DNA of 64,000 bases from an uncultured Lachnospiraceae bacterium (GTDB taxonomy: Bacteria > Bacillota > Clostridia > Lachnospirales > Lachnospiraceae): the NCBI GenBank assembly GCA_910585295.1, contig CAJUDE010000037.1, forward strand, positions 1-64,000, in the 5' to 3' direction. Of the stretch, positions 23,642 to 31,840 are shown one piece after another; the stretch's first letter is position 1, and each line of letters begins with the position of its first letter. Made by a program: the position numbers and the translations under genes. Below the pieces are notes generated by a model. That model was given only the letters and a program-made list of their open reading frames with translations, was not told the origin of the DNA and ran no database searches.

Positions 23642-24265
23642 ATGAAAATACTGGCGATTGCAGATGAAGAGTCCAAAGGGCTATGGGAATATTTTGATAA
23701 AAGCAAATTAGAGGACATTGATTTAATTATCTCTTGCGGGGACTTAGACCCTGCATACCTCTCTTTTTTAGTTACCCTTTCTTCTGTGCCAGTGCTGTAT
23801 GTCCATGGCAACCATGATGGGAAATACGACAAATCCCCGCCAGACGGGTGTATCTGCATTGAAGATAAAGTCTATGTACACAAAGGCATAAGGATCCTTG
23901 GCCTGGGCGGTTCCATGCGTTACAGCGCTGGCAGCCACCAGTACACAGAATGGCAGATGAAGCAGCGGGCGGCACGGCTTAGGTTCCAAATTTTTAAGAA
24001 GCGCGGGTTTGACATTTTGGTGACCCATGCGCCTGCTTATCAGTTAAATGATGGGCGGGACCTTCCCCATCAGGGGTTTCAAGTGTTCCGCTCCCTAATT
24101 GAAAAATATAAGCCCAAGTTTTTCCTTCATGGGCATGTGCATCTGTCTTATGGCGTTGACCATAAAAGGTATGATAAGTACCAAGATACCCATGTAATCA
24201 ACGCTTATGAGAAATGCATCTTTGAATTTGAAGATGAAAACCCCAGGGATTCCCTGCATTTATAA
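23642..24265 (+). CDS. Metallophosphoesterase
   Basis: 207 residues, full length for a small calcineurin-like phosphoesterase. Metal and catalytic motifs in order: LAIADEESKG in place of the usual D-x-H, IISCGDLDPAYL (GD), LYVHGNHDGKY (GNHD), ILVTHAP (H) and FFLHGHVHLSYG (GHxH). The first motif shows DEE where D-x-H is usual, which may alter the metal site. It lies 8 bases after the BMP-like gene, so the two are co-transcribed; a link between ligand sensing and a phosphoesterase is only inferred. The substrate is unknown. Confidence 0.82.
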   Translation: MKILAIADEESKGLWEYFDKSKLEDIDLIISCGDLDPAYLSFLVTLSSVPVLYVHGNHDGKYDKSPPDGCICIEDKVYVHKGIRILGLGGSMRYSAGSHQYTEWQMKQRAARLRFQIFKKRGFDILVTHAPAYQLNDGRDLPHQGFQVFRSLIEKYKPKFFLHGHVHLSYGVDHKRYDKYQDTHVINAYEKCIFEFEDENPRDSLHL

Positions 24266-24266
24266 A

Positions 24267-24294
24267 AGAATCTTGCAAGAGAGGTTCTTTTTTT
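24267..24294 (+). terminator. Rho-independent terminator
   Basis: AGAATCT (24267-24273) pairs with AGGTTCT (24282-24288, one G-U pair), followed by seven T. It closes the BMP-like/phosphoesterase operon. Confidence 0.75.
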
Positions 24295-24450
24295 GCTGCA
24301 AAAATGCAAAACATGATAGGAAGATTCCATGTTCGGAATGCCTGGCCCACTGGTCCTGGGCATACTGTTTTAAAAAATTGCCCCTATTGAAGAAAATTGG
24401 TTTCTGGTGTAGAATTAATGATATCGCAATAGAAAAATGGAGGAAGCAGC

Positions 24451-25302
24451 ATGGGCTGGAAAGAAGTAGAAGAGATTTTAGAAGAAATCAGGAGACGGAC
24501 AAAAAAACAGGCATACGCACTGGCCATTGACCGGGATAGGGAGCCAGGCTTATTTGACAGTAAATTTGGCGGGCTGCCGTATTGGGATATGGAAAAGGAA
24601 TACCCCGTGGACAGCACTGGGAATAAAATGATGCTTCTGGCGCAGATAAACCTGGAACGGCTGTTCCAGGAAGTGGAAAGGGACGAGCTGCTGCCAAGCA
24701 CGGGAATGTTCCAATTTTTCATCGCATTGGACGATGTATATGGCATGGATTTTGACGGGCAGGGCATACAGAAGAATTTTAAGGTAGTTTACCATCCATC
24801 GGTAAACTACCAATTGGAAAAAGCGCAGGTCCAAAGTTTGGATATCCCTGTATGCACAGACAGCGACATGGATGGCTGCTCCCCAATTTGGGAAGAATAT
24901 ACAGTAAAGATAATCAGGGAGACGGCATATATCGGGGAATGCGACTACCGTTTTGAAGAGATATTCTGTGAGGTTATGGAGGAAAAATTTGGAAAACAGA
25001 CAGAAGGGAAGCCTTTGGATGAATTTTTAGGTGAAGAAACTTATGATAAAATAATGAAAGAGTTACCCAATACTGGGCATTGGCTGTTGGGATACCCTTG
25101 CTTCACCCAAACAGACCCTAGGGAATATGAAGAAGCATACCGATATTATGACACGCAGCTTTTCCAAATGGATTCCGACTATGTGGAAGACGAAGATTAC
25201 ATTTTGTGGGGCGACGGAGGCGTGGCAAATTTCCTGATCAACCAAGAAGACTTGAAAAAGGGAGATTTCAGTAATATATTATATTACTGGGACTGCGGTT
25301 AA
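24451..25302 (+). CDS. DUF1963 (YwqG-like) protein
   Basis: 283 residues. It follows the YwqG/DUF1963 pattern: an early S-K-F-G-G-L-P-Y-W motif (DSKFGGLPYWDMEKEYPVD), then MMLLAQINLERL, MFQFFIALDDVYG, a GHWLLGYPCFTQTDPRE motif, and an end with LWGDGGVANFLINQEDLKKG followed by a strand to ILYYWDCG. These proteins are cytoplasmic with unknown function, often near toxin-immunity or stress genes. GGAGGAAGC lies before the start. It is followed 10 bases later by the C39-like protein, so probably in operon with it. Confidence 0.85.
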   Translation: MGWKEVEEILEEIRRRTKKQAYALAIDRDREPGLFDSKFGGLPYWDMEKEYPVDSTGNKMMLLAQINLERLFQEVERDELLPSTGMFQFFIALDDVYGMDFDGQGIQKNFKVVYHPSVNYQLEKAQVQSLDIPVCTDSDMDGCSPIWEEYTVKIIRETAYIGECDYRFEEIFCEVMEEKFGKQTEGKPLDEFLGEETYDKIMKELPNTGHWLLGYPCFTQTDPREYEEAYRYYDTQLFQMDSDYVEDEDYILWGDGGVANFLINQEDLKKGDFSNILYYWDCG

Positions 25303-25312
25303 AGGGGGCTAA

Positions 25313-26179
25313 ATGAAGGGAAACATAAAATTTTACCTGCCTGTACTGGGAAGTTTTCTCCTTCTCCTTTTGTTGTTTGTCGCCACAATGCGGATTGTGG
25401 GCAAAAAAGAAGTGAAGCCAGTAAAGGAGGCGGGCGACGCCAACACAGATACAAAAGGTTTATGTGCCGGGCCTGCAAAATGGCTGCAGGAAAACCTTCC
25501 TGAAGAAAAACGCAAGGCGCTGGCACAGGCGTTTACAATCCAGGAACAGGATGTGTACACTTTTTTGCAGGGGCCAAGGTCTTGGGAAGAGGGGATCCCA
25601 TGGTCAGGGGAATGGAGCCAATTTCAAGTGGATGGGAACACTTTTGGCTCATTTGGGTGCGGCTTGTGCTGCCTGGCAAATATATACGATACGCTTTCGC
25701 CTTATGAAGCCTCCCCCTGGGGCATGTTCTGGTTTGCCATAAAGGTCTCAGATTATGCACCAGATGGAATGTATGGGGCTATTGACTGGGAGGCTATGCG
25801 GGATACCTTAAGGCGCAGCGGCGTTCAGGCCAAGCTCCATAAAAAACCAGAAACTTATGAAAAATTCCAACAGCAGGTAAAAAATTCCAGGTCAATAATT
25901 GCCTTAGTATGCAGCGGCAATGACAATTCTTTCTGGCAGGACACGCCAGGGCATTATGTGAATATATGGCTGTACCAGGAAAACGACGACACAGTATTTT
26001 TGGCAGAGCCAGGGAACCCAGAACGTAACCGCACCAGGATACCTTTACGGTATGTTTATGATGCGTTAAAGACAGCCAGCAGGTTTCAATATTTGTCAGT
26101 AAAAGGATACCTGGAGGAGGAGAACCAGTGGCGCGCCAGCGGGATAGCTGAATCCTGGAACCGCCCAGAAGGGTTCTAG
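25313..26179 (+). CDS. Membrane-anchored C39-like cysteine peptidase
   Basis: 288 residues. An N-terminal membrane segment (residues 7-27, FYLPVLGSFLLLLLLFVATM) anchors it with the rest outside. The C39-like papain-fold domain covers about 95-250: GSFGCGLCCLANIYDTLSP provides the nucleophile Cys in G-C-G and its helix, and TPGHYVNIWLYQEND provides the catalytic His region, followed by FLAEPGNPERNR with the third residue. There is no ABC transporter partner, so it is not a bacteriocin-processing exporter; peptidoglycan or protein cleavage outside the cell is possible. It follows the DUF1963 gene by 10 bases. Confidence 0.75.
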   Translation: MKGNIKFYLPVLGSFLLLLLLFVATMRIVGKKEVKPVKEAGDANTDTKGLCAGPAKWLQENLPEEKRKALAQAFTIQEQDVYTFLQGPRSWEEGIPWSGEWSQFQVDGNTFGSFGCGLCCLANIYDTLSPYEASPWGMFWFAIKVSDYAPDGMYGAIDWEAMRDTLRRSGVQAKLHKKPETYEKFQQQVKNSRSIIALVCSGNDNSFWQDTPGHYVNIWLYQENDDTVFLAEPGNPERNRTRIPLRYVYDALKTASRFQYLSVKGYLEEENQWRASGIAESWNRPEGF

Positions 26180-26247
26180 TATAACTTCAGAGAATAGTAA
26201 TTAAAAATAATTCGTATAGGCGCGGTGGAAACAAATTCTTAATCCTA

Positions 26248-26275
26248 TTGACAAACCGATGTAATATGCTAAACT
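26248..26275 (+). promoter_or_regulatory. Promoter of ilvN
   Basis: TTGACA at 26248-26253, a 16-base spacer and TAAACT at 26270-26275, about 57 bases before the chosen ilvN start. Confidence 0.6.
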
Positions 26276-26331
26276 ATTTAGTAATCGCGCAATGGTTTGC
26301 GGCAGTGAAAGGAAAAGGCAGGGTTTTGTAC

Positions 26332-26832
26332 ATGGAAAGACAGGCATTATCAATTCTGGTTGAGAATACCCCAAATGTCCTCAGCCATGTGTCCGGCTTG
26401 TTCAGCCGGAGAGGGTATAATATTGACAGCATATCGGCCGGAGTGACGGCAGACCCAAGATTTACAAGGATCACGATTGTCTCAAGCGGCGACGAGCTGA
26501 TTTTAGAGCAAATCGAGAAGCAGCTCGCGAAATTAGAGGACGTGGTTGACATTAAGAAGCTGGAAAATGGAAGTTCTGTGTGCCGGGAACTGATTCTGAT
26601 TAAAATCCGTGTAAAGAACACAGAACGCCAGGCGGTTATCTCCTTGGCGGAAATTTTTAAGACAAAAATTGTAGATGTGACAAATGATTCTATGATGATT
26701 GAGCTGATTGGGAGCCAGAGCAAGCTGGACGCTTTTCTGGAATTGCTGGAAGGCTATGAAATACTAGAACTTGCCAGGACAGGGATCACAGGCCTTACCA
26801 GGGGGTCTTCTGATGTCAAAATGTTTGACTGA
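26332..26832 (+). CDS. ilvN: Acetolactate synthase small (regulatory) subunit
   Basis: 166 residues from ATG 26332. The frame is open further upstream, but that part overlaps the promoter and family members begin MERQALSILVENTPNVLSHV. Residues 1-75 form the ACT domain that binds valine for feedback control (LFSRRGYNIDSISAGVTADP); residues 80-160 form the C-terminal subunit domain. It activates and regulates the IlvB catalytic subunit, whose gene is not in this window. The ribosome binding site is weak. ilvC follows 82 bases later, with a promoter of its own between. Confidence 0.93.
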   Translation: MERQALSILVENTPNVLSHVSGLFSRRGYNIDSISAGVTADPRFTRITIVSSGDELILEQIEKQLAKLEDVVDIKKLENGSSVCRELILIKIRVKNTERQAVISLAEIFKTKIVDVTNDSMMIELIGSQSKLDAFLELLEGYEILELARTGITGLTRGSSDVKMFD

Positions 26833-26864
26833 CTAACAGGGATATTTACCGCATCTGCAACATT

Positions 26865-26894
26865 TTGACAGTGGGGCAGGTACGATAGTATAAA
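26865..26894 (+). promoter_or_regulatory. Possible promoter of ilvC
   Basis: TTGACA at 26865-26870, an 18-base spacer and TATAAA at 26889-26894, 21 bases before the ilvC start. The short distance to the start codon makes it less certain. Confidence 0.5.
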
Positions 26895-26914
26895 TATTTT
26901 AGGAGGATGAGAAA

Positions 26915-27934
26915 ATGGCAAAGATATTTTATCAGGAAGACTGTAACCTTTCTTTATTGGAAGGGAAGACAATTGCAATTATCGGGTATGGCAGCCAGGG
27001 ACATGCCCATGCGTTAAATTTAAAGGAATCTGGATGCAACGTGATTATTGGCCTTTACAAAGGGAGCAAATCCTGGGCAAAGGCAGAAGCGCAGGGCTTT
27101 GAAGTGTTTACCGCTGATGAGGCGGCTAAAAAAGCTGATATCATTATGATTTTGATCAATGACGAGCTGCAGGCTGATATGTACAAGAGGGATATCGCGC
27201 CAAACTTAGAAGCAGGCAATATGTTGATGTTTGCCCATGGGTTCAATATCCATTTTGGGGCAATTGTGCCGCCAAAAGATGTGGATGTTACCATGGTTGC
27301 GCCAAAAGGCCCGGGGCATACCGTACGGAGCGAGTACCAGGAAGGCAAAGGCGTTCCCTGCCTGGTAGCAGTGGAGCAGGACGCTACAGGGAAGGCACAG
27401 GATATCGCCTTGGCATATGCGCTTGGAATTGGCGGCGCCAGGGCTGGCGTGCTTGAAACCAACTTCCGTACAGAGACAGAGACAGATTTGTTTGGCGAGC
27501 AGGCAGTGCTTTGCGGCGGCGTATGCGCATTGATGCAGGCTGGGTTCGAGACATTGGTGGAAGCTGGGTATGACGCAAGGAATGCATATTTTGAATGTAT
27601 CCATGAAATGAAGCTGATTGTGGACTTGATTTACCAGTCTGGCTTTGAGGGGATGCGGTATTCTATTTCCAATACGGCAGAATATGGCGATTATATCACA
27701 GGGCCAAAGATTATCACAGAAGATACCAAGAAAGCAATGAAAAAGATTTTATCCGATATCCAGGATGGAACCTTTGCAAAAGATTTCTTGCTGGATATGT
27801 CTCCAGCAGGGCGCCAGGTACACTTCAAGGCAATGAGGAAGCTGGCTGCAGAACATCCAGCTGAGGAAGTGGGCAAGGAAGTGCGCAAGCTCTATAGCTG
27901 GAACAATGAAGAGGACAAGTTAATCAATAACTAA
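26915..27934 (+). CDS. ilvC: Ketol-acid reductoisomerase
   Basis: 339 residues, the usual class I length. It turns acetolactate or acetohydroxybutyrate into dihydroxy acids with NAD(P)H and Mg in valine, leucine and isoleucine synthesis. The Rossmann motif is IAIIGYGSQGHAHALNLKES; the phosphate-specificity loop follows as LYKGSKSWAKAEAQG. The all-helical C-terminal part has the metal ligands in LFGEQAVLCGG (D and E) and FECIHEMKLIVDLIY. AGGAGG lies before the start. A strong terminator follows. Confidence 0.98.
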   Translation: MAKIFYQEDCNLSLLEGKTIAIIGYGSQGHAHALNLKESGCNVIIGLYKGSKSWAKAEAQGFEVFTADEAAKKADIIMILINDELQADMYKRDIAPNLEAGNMLMFAHGFNIHFGAIVPPKDVDVTMVAPKGPGHTVRSEYQEGKGVPCLVAVEQDATGKAQDIALAYALGIGGARAGVLETNFRTETETDLFGEQAVLCGGVCALMQAGFETLVEAGYDARNAYFECIHEMKLIVDLIYQSGFEGMRYSISNTAEYGDYITGPKIITEDTKKAMKKILSDIQDGTFAKDFLLDMSPAGRQVHFKAMRKLAAEHPAEEVGKEVRKLYSWNNEEDKLINN

Positions 27935-27974
27935 ACAAAAGCTCCTGGCGGCAAAACACTGCTGGGAGCTTTTG
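27935..27974 (+). terminator. Rho-independent terminator of ilvC
   Basis: ACAAAAGCTCC (27935-27945) pairs with GGGAGCTTTTGT (27963-27974). It can also fold on the other strand, but the LysR gene stops at 28118, some distance away. The 27976-28117 stretch holds small GC-rich hairpins but no gene. Confidence 0.85.
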
Positions 27975-28117
27975 TTTGTTTTCTAGAAAATCCCTTCTGA
28001 TTCCCTAGAAAAGAACAAACAATTATCGCACTGCGCGCAAGGGAAAATAGCTGCTGTCGCAGCCGCACTTCGGCGGGATAAGTCTGGCGAGCCGGACTCT
28101 TCGTTCTATTGGAAATA

Positions 28118-29014
28118 CTATAATTGATACCCTTCATAAAACTCAATAAACCGCCCCAGGGATTTGGATATTTTAACCTCTTTATTATATGCAAAACCAA
28201 TCATCCGTTTGCGTATTGGGATGGTAAGGGGGATTTCCAACAATGTCCCTGCTTTTAATTCATTCTTTACAAAATTTCGGATTACGCATCCAGCCCCAAG
28301 CCCAATCTTTGACATATCAATCAATAGGTCCATATTGGATACCTCAATGGTGTCTTGGGGTATGATATGGTTGGTTTGGAAATAGCCGTCAATATATTGG
28401 CGGGTCATGTTTTCCTTATCCAATAATAGCAATGTGGCGCTTTGGAGAATTTGGTTCCTCTCCACGCCGCGGACCTTGAGGTTGTGCAGGTATTCCTTGG
28501 CTGCCACAAAAATATCCTCCACCTCCTGAAATGGGTAGAAATCAATATTCCTTAATATTTCTGGTTTGCCTACCAGCCCAATATCCAACTTGCCTTCTTC
28601 TAACAGCTTCAGCGTATGGTTTGTGGAATGGCAGGCAATAGAAATATTGATATGGGGATATTTCTTAATAAAGTCCCGCAGGTAAGGAAGCAGGATATAT
28701 TTGCACAGCGTGGAGCTGACGCCAATCGTCAGGTTCCCAACGCCTAAGGCGATGGAACGGCGTAGTTTATCCTCTCCAAGGGTCAAAGTCTCAAACGCAG
28801 ATTTCACATGGGTATAGAGCAATTCCCCCTCTGTTGTAAGGGTGACTCCCCTGGAACTCCGTTCAAACAACTTTACCCCAATATTCTCTTCTAACTTCTG
28901 TATGGACTTACTGATGGCTGGTTGGCTGATATAAAGCTCTTTTGCAGCTTTTGAAATATTCCCTGTGTTGGCAACTGCATAAAAAATCCGGTATGAAGAA
29001 AGGTTCTGTTCCAT
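28118..29014 (-). CDS. LysR-family transcriptional regulator
   Basis: 298 residues from ATG 29014, with GAGGTG upstream. Residues 1-60 form the winged HTH: FYAVANTGNISKAAKELYIS, then QPAISKSIQKLEENIGVKLF. Residues 90-290 form the periplasmic-binding-protein-like effector domain (LTIGVSSTLCKYILLPYLRD). It is divergent from leuC with 113 bp between, so it most likely controls leuC-leuD and itself. The effector could be a leucine-pathway intermediate, as for other LysR regulators of leu genes, but this is inferred from position. Confidence 0.92.
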   Translation of the reverse strand: MEQNLSSYRIFYAVANTGNISKAAKELYISQPAISKSIQKLEENIGVKLFERSSRGVTLTTEGELLYTHVKSAFETLTLGEDKLRRSIALGVGNLTIGVSSTLCKYILLPYLRDFIKKYPHINISIACHSTNHTLKLLEEGKLDIGLVGKPEILRNIDFYPFQEVEDIFVAAKEYLHNLKVRGVERNQILQSATLLLLDKENMTRQYIDGYFQTNHIIPQDTIEVSNMDLLIDMSKIGLGAGCVIRNFVKNELKAGTLLEIPLTIPIRKRMIGFAYNKEVKISKSLGRFIEFYEGYQL

Positions 29015-29040
29015 CACATAACACCTCTATAACTTTAAAT

Positions 29041-29053
29041 TATAATAATTATA
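29041..29053. promoter_or_regulatory. AT-rich palindrome between the LysR gene and leuC
   Basis: TATAATAATTATA is a perfect 13-base palindrome centred in the divergent intergenic region, 27 bases upstream of the LysR start. It could be part of a LysR box, or simply a promoter -10 for the LysR gene. Confidence 0.4.
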
Positions 29054-29127
29054 CTTAATATGTATTTCTATTATATCATGCAGTATGGTAAAATAGCAAG
29101 CAGAAAGACAAACAGGAGGATTGGAAA

Positions 29128-30399
29128 ATGGGAATGACGATGACACAGAAGATCCTTGCGGCAGCGGCAGGGCTTCCAGAAGTAAAAGCAGGGCAGTTAA
29201 TCGAGGCTAACCTGGATTTAGTGCTTGGGAATGACATCACTGCGCCTGTGGCAATCCATGAGATGGATAAATTTACTGCTGACGGGGTATTCCATAAGGA
29301 TAAGATTGCTTTGGTGATGGACCATTTTGTCCCGAATAAAGACATTAAGTCGGCACAGCATTGTAAATGCGTGCGGGAGTTTGCCTGCAAACATGAAATC
29401 AGCAATTTCTTTGATGTGGGGGAAATGGGGATAGAACATGCCCTCCTTCCAGAACAGGGGCTTACCGTGGCAGGGGACGTAATTATTGGGGCGGACTCCC
29501 ATACCTGCACCTATGGCGCCCTCGGGGCATTTTCCACTGGTGTAGGAAGCACAGATATGGCTGCAGGGATGGCAACTGGGAAGGCTTGGTTTAAGGTGCC
29601 TTCTGCAATTAAGTTTAACCTGACTGGAAAGCTTCCAAAATGGGTCAGCGGGAAAGATGTGATTTTGCACATTATCGGCATGGTTGGCGTAGATGGCGCG
29701 CTGTATAAATCTATGGAATTTGTAGGCGATGGAATTAGCAGCTTATCTATGGACGACCGCTTTACCATTGCCAATATGGCGATTGAAGCAGGGGGCAAGA
29801 ATGGCATCTTCCCAGTGGATGAAAAAGCCGTTGCCTATATGGAAAGCCATTCTAAGCGGGAATTCAAAGTATATGAAGCAGACGCGGATGCAGAATACGA
29901 AGAAGAGTATACCATTGACTTAAGCGCGTTGAAGCCTACTGTGGCATTCCCCCATTTGCCAGAAAACACAAAAACCATTGATGAAGTCGGGGATATCGCC
30001 ATTGACCAGGTAGTGATAGGCTCCTGCACCAACGGGCGCCTGGATGACCTGCGTGTTGCGGCAGAAGTATTAAAAGGCAAGAAAGTGGCAAAAGGAGTCC
30101 GCTGCATTATAATCCCAGCAACCCAACGGGTCTATCTGGATGCAATGGAAGAAGGCCTGTTAAAAGCCTTTATTGAAGCGGGCGCAATTGTCAGCACCCC
30201 CACCTGCGGGCCATGTTTGGGAGGGTATATGGGGATTTTGGCAGAAGGGGAACGCTGCGTATCTACAACCAACCGTAATTTTGTGGGCCGTATGGGGCAT
30301 GTGGAATCAGAAATATACCTTGCAAGCCCAGCAGTTGCGGCAGCCAGCGCAATCACTGGCAAAATTTCGGCACCAGCAGAACAGGAGGGAAACAACTAA
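29128..30399 (+). CDS. leuC: 3-isopropylmalate dehydratase large subunit
   Basis: 423 residues, the length of the shorter (homoaconitase/LeuC type 2) class. With LeuD it converts 2- to 3-isopropylmalate through a [4Fe-4S] cluster. Cluster cysteines are visible in VVIGSCTNGRLDDL and TPTCGPCLGGYMG. Substrate and active-site segments include GADSHTCTYGALGAFSTGVG and STTNRNFVGRMGH. The start has AGGAGG. The next gene leuD begins 2 bases after the stop. leuA and leuB are not nearby, so the pathway genes are split. Confidence 0.97.
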   Translation: MGMTMTQKILAAAAGLPEVKAGQLIEANLDLVLGNDITAPVAIHEMDKFTADGVFHKDKIALVMDHFVPNKDIKSAQHCKCVREFACKHEISNFFDVGEMGIEHALLPEQGLTVAGDVIIGADSHTCTYGALGAFSTGVGSTDMAAGMATGKAWFKVPSAIKFNLTGKLPKWVSGKDVILHIIGMVGVDGALYKSMEFVGDGISSLSMDDRFTIANMAIEAGGKNGIFPVDEKAVAYMESHSKREFKVYEADADAEYEEEYTIDLSALKPTVAFPHLPENTKTIDEVGDIAIDQVVIGSCTNGRLDDLRVAAEVLKGKKVAKGVRCIIIPATQRVYLDAMEEGLLKAFIEAGAIVSTPTCGPCLGGYMGILAEGERCVSTTNRNFVGRMGHVESEIYLASPAVAAASAITGKISAPAEQEGNN

Positions 30400-30400
30400 T

Positions 30401-30889
30401 ATGAAAGCAAGCGGAACAGTTTTTAAATATGGGGATAATGTAGATACGGATGTGATTATCCCTGCAAGGTATTTGAATTCATCAGACCCAAAAGAATTAT
30501 CCTCCCATTGCATGGAAGATATTGACAAGGATTTTGTGAATAAAGTAAAGGCGGGGGATATGATTGTGGCCGATAAGAATTTTGGCTGTGGGTCTTCCCG
30601 GGAACACGCGCCCATTGCCATTAAGGCGTCTGGCGTAAGCTGTGTGATAGCTGAGACTTTTGCAAGGATTTTTTACCGCAACGCCATTAATATTGGGCTG
30701 CCTATTATTGAATGCCCAGAAGCGGCGAAAGGCATTGAGGCTGGAGATGAAGTGGAAGTAGATTTCGACAGCGGCATAATTACAAATAAGTCGAAGGGAA
30801 CCTCATTCCAAGGGCAGGCGTTCCCAGAATTTATGCAAAAAATCATTCAGGCAGAGGGCTTGATAAACTATATCAACCAGAAAGGGTAG
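30401..30889 (+). CDS. leuD: 3-isopropylmalate dehydratase small subunit
   Basis: 162 residues from ATG 30401. The frame runs further upstream inside leuC, but AGGAGGG lies right before this ATG and family members begin here. Swivel-domain motifs: KYGDNVDTDVIIPARYLN, KNFGCGSSREHAPIAIKASG and ETFARIFYRNAINIGLP. It supplies part of the substrate pocket to LeuC. Its stop overlaps by 17 bases the end of the convergent AP2 gene. Confidence 0.97.
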   Translation: MKASGTVFKYGDNVDTDVIIPARYLNSSDPKELSSHCMEDIDKDFVNKVKAGDMIVADKNFGCGSSREHAPIAIKASGVSCVIAETFARIFYRNAINIGLPIIECPEAAKGIEAGDEVEVDFDSGIITNKSKGTSFQGQAFPEFMQKIIQAEGLINYINQKG

Positions 30890-31691
30890 CGGCATCGGCC
30901 AAAGCCTTTAAATAATTGATATACTTTTCTGAAATTTTAATTTGGCTGTAGGTTTCGGCGTATTGGCGGGGAGATAATTGCTCCAGGTAATTGGTTTGGA
31001 AGCTTTTGGAGACCCCGCTGCTTTTTGCCAAGTCTACAGCCTTATTGTAAGCGATGGCGGCTTTTTCTTCTGACTGGTAGGTCCCTACCGTGTAATTTCC
31101 ATTAATATGTATTGTGACCTTATAATGTTCCCCACTGGACGAGGAGATTTTTTCCACCCCATAATATCTGTTTACCACGATAATATTAGAATAACGGAAG
31201 TCTGTGGGGTCTTCATTGGCAAAATAGTAGTCCCTCCCGGCAACGGCATAATTTTTAATGCCATATCGGGAAAGGATATTAATCTGCATCCCATAATCAC
31301 TGACAAACAAATGCCCTTTGCGGCGCATAATTTTGTGGCTGGAATAATAAAACAAATCGTCAATATCAAATTTCAGCTCGTCCGATTTGGAAATATAATA
31401 AATAAAATAATTATTCTTCAAATAGATAGGATTTTTAAAATAAATAAGATTATCCCGAAAATTCAACAAAGAAATTACTTTGCCAAAACTTAAAATAGTT
31501 GGTAGCGAGAACGCGTCCTCCATTGAGGCTGGCATGCCCTGCAGCAAACGGCCAGCTTCCCGGTATGCGAGGTTCGCGTCCTCTTCGGTATGGAAGCTGC
31601 CGAGGGATATATGTTTATTGCGATAAGTGACGCTGGCTCGGTAATAGGCAGTTCCATTTTTTTTGTAAGCAATATAGACACCTGGCAGCAT
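30873..31691 (-). CDS. Protein with two AP2-like domains and a degenerate HNH-like middle
   Basis: 272 residues from ATG 31691, chosen because GGAGGG lies just before it; ATG 31703 is also in frame. Residues 1-50 resemble an AP2/ERF DNA-binding domain (GVYIAYKKNGTAYYRASVTY, then LGSFHTEEDANLAYREA). Residues 185-235 form a second one (YYGVEKISSSSGEHYKVTIH, GTYQSEEKAAIAYNKAV). Between them, a segment ending EDPTDFRYSNIIVVN recalls the D-N-R-x-x-N-L end of HNH-AP2 homing endonucleases, but without clear His residues. It may be a domesticated homing-endonuclease relative acting as a DNA-binding protein. The target is unknown. It is divergent from the SleB-like gene. Confidence 0.65.
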   Translation of the reverse strand: MLPGVYIAYKKNGTAYYRASVTYRNKHISLGSFHTEEDANLAYREAGRLLQGMPASMEDAFSLPTILSFGKVISLLNFRDNLIYFKNPIYLKNNYFIYYISKSDELKFDIDDLFYYSSHKIMRRKGHLFVSDYGMQINILSRYGIKNYAVAGRDYYFANEDPTDFRYSNIIVVNRYYGVEKISSSSGEHYKVTIHINGNYTVGTYQSEEKAAIAYNKAVDLAKSSGVSKSFQTNYLEQLSPRQYAETYSQIKISEKYINYLKALADAATLSG

Positions 31692-31840
31692 AATACCCTC
31701 CATAAATTATAATTCCATGTATTTTTTTGGTGAAAAAAATACAAAATAAGTATATCACAAAAATGCAGAAAAGCAAGTTTTGGGAATACTGCAATTGGAA
31801 TGGAAAATTATGGAAAGTCGAATGGAAAAGAGGAACGATT

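Noticed and set aside
24207..24530. 107-codon frame between the phosphoesterase and DUF1963 genes
   Set aside because: It crosses a terminator and overlaps both neighbours; shadow frame.
26181..26247. GGCGCGGTGGAAAC before ilvN as a possible T-box
   Set aside because: It only loosely resembles the T-box core and lacks the specifier stem and terminator; a simple promoter follows.
28020..28110. GC-rich hairpins between ilvC and the LysR gene as a fourth copy of the dispersed repeat
   Set aside because: The flanking motifs CGCCAAATATCC and GCGGGAATAA are absent.
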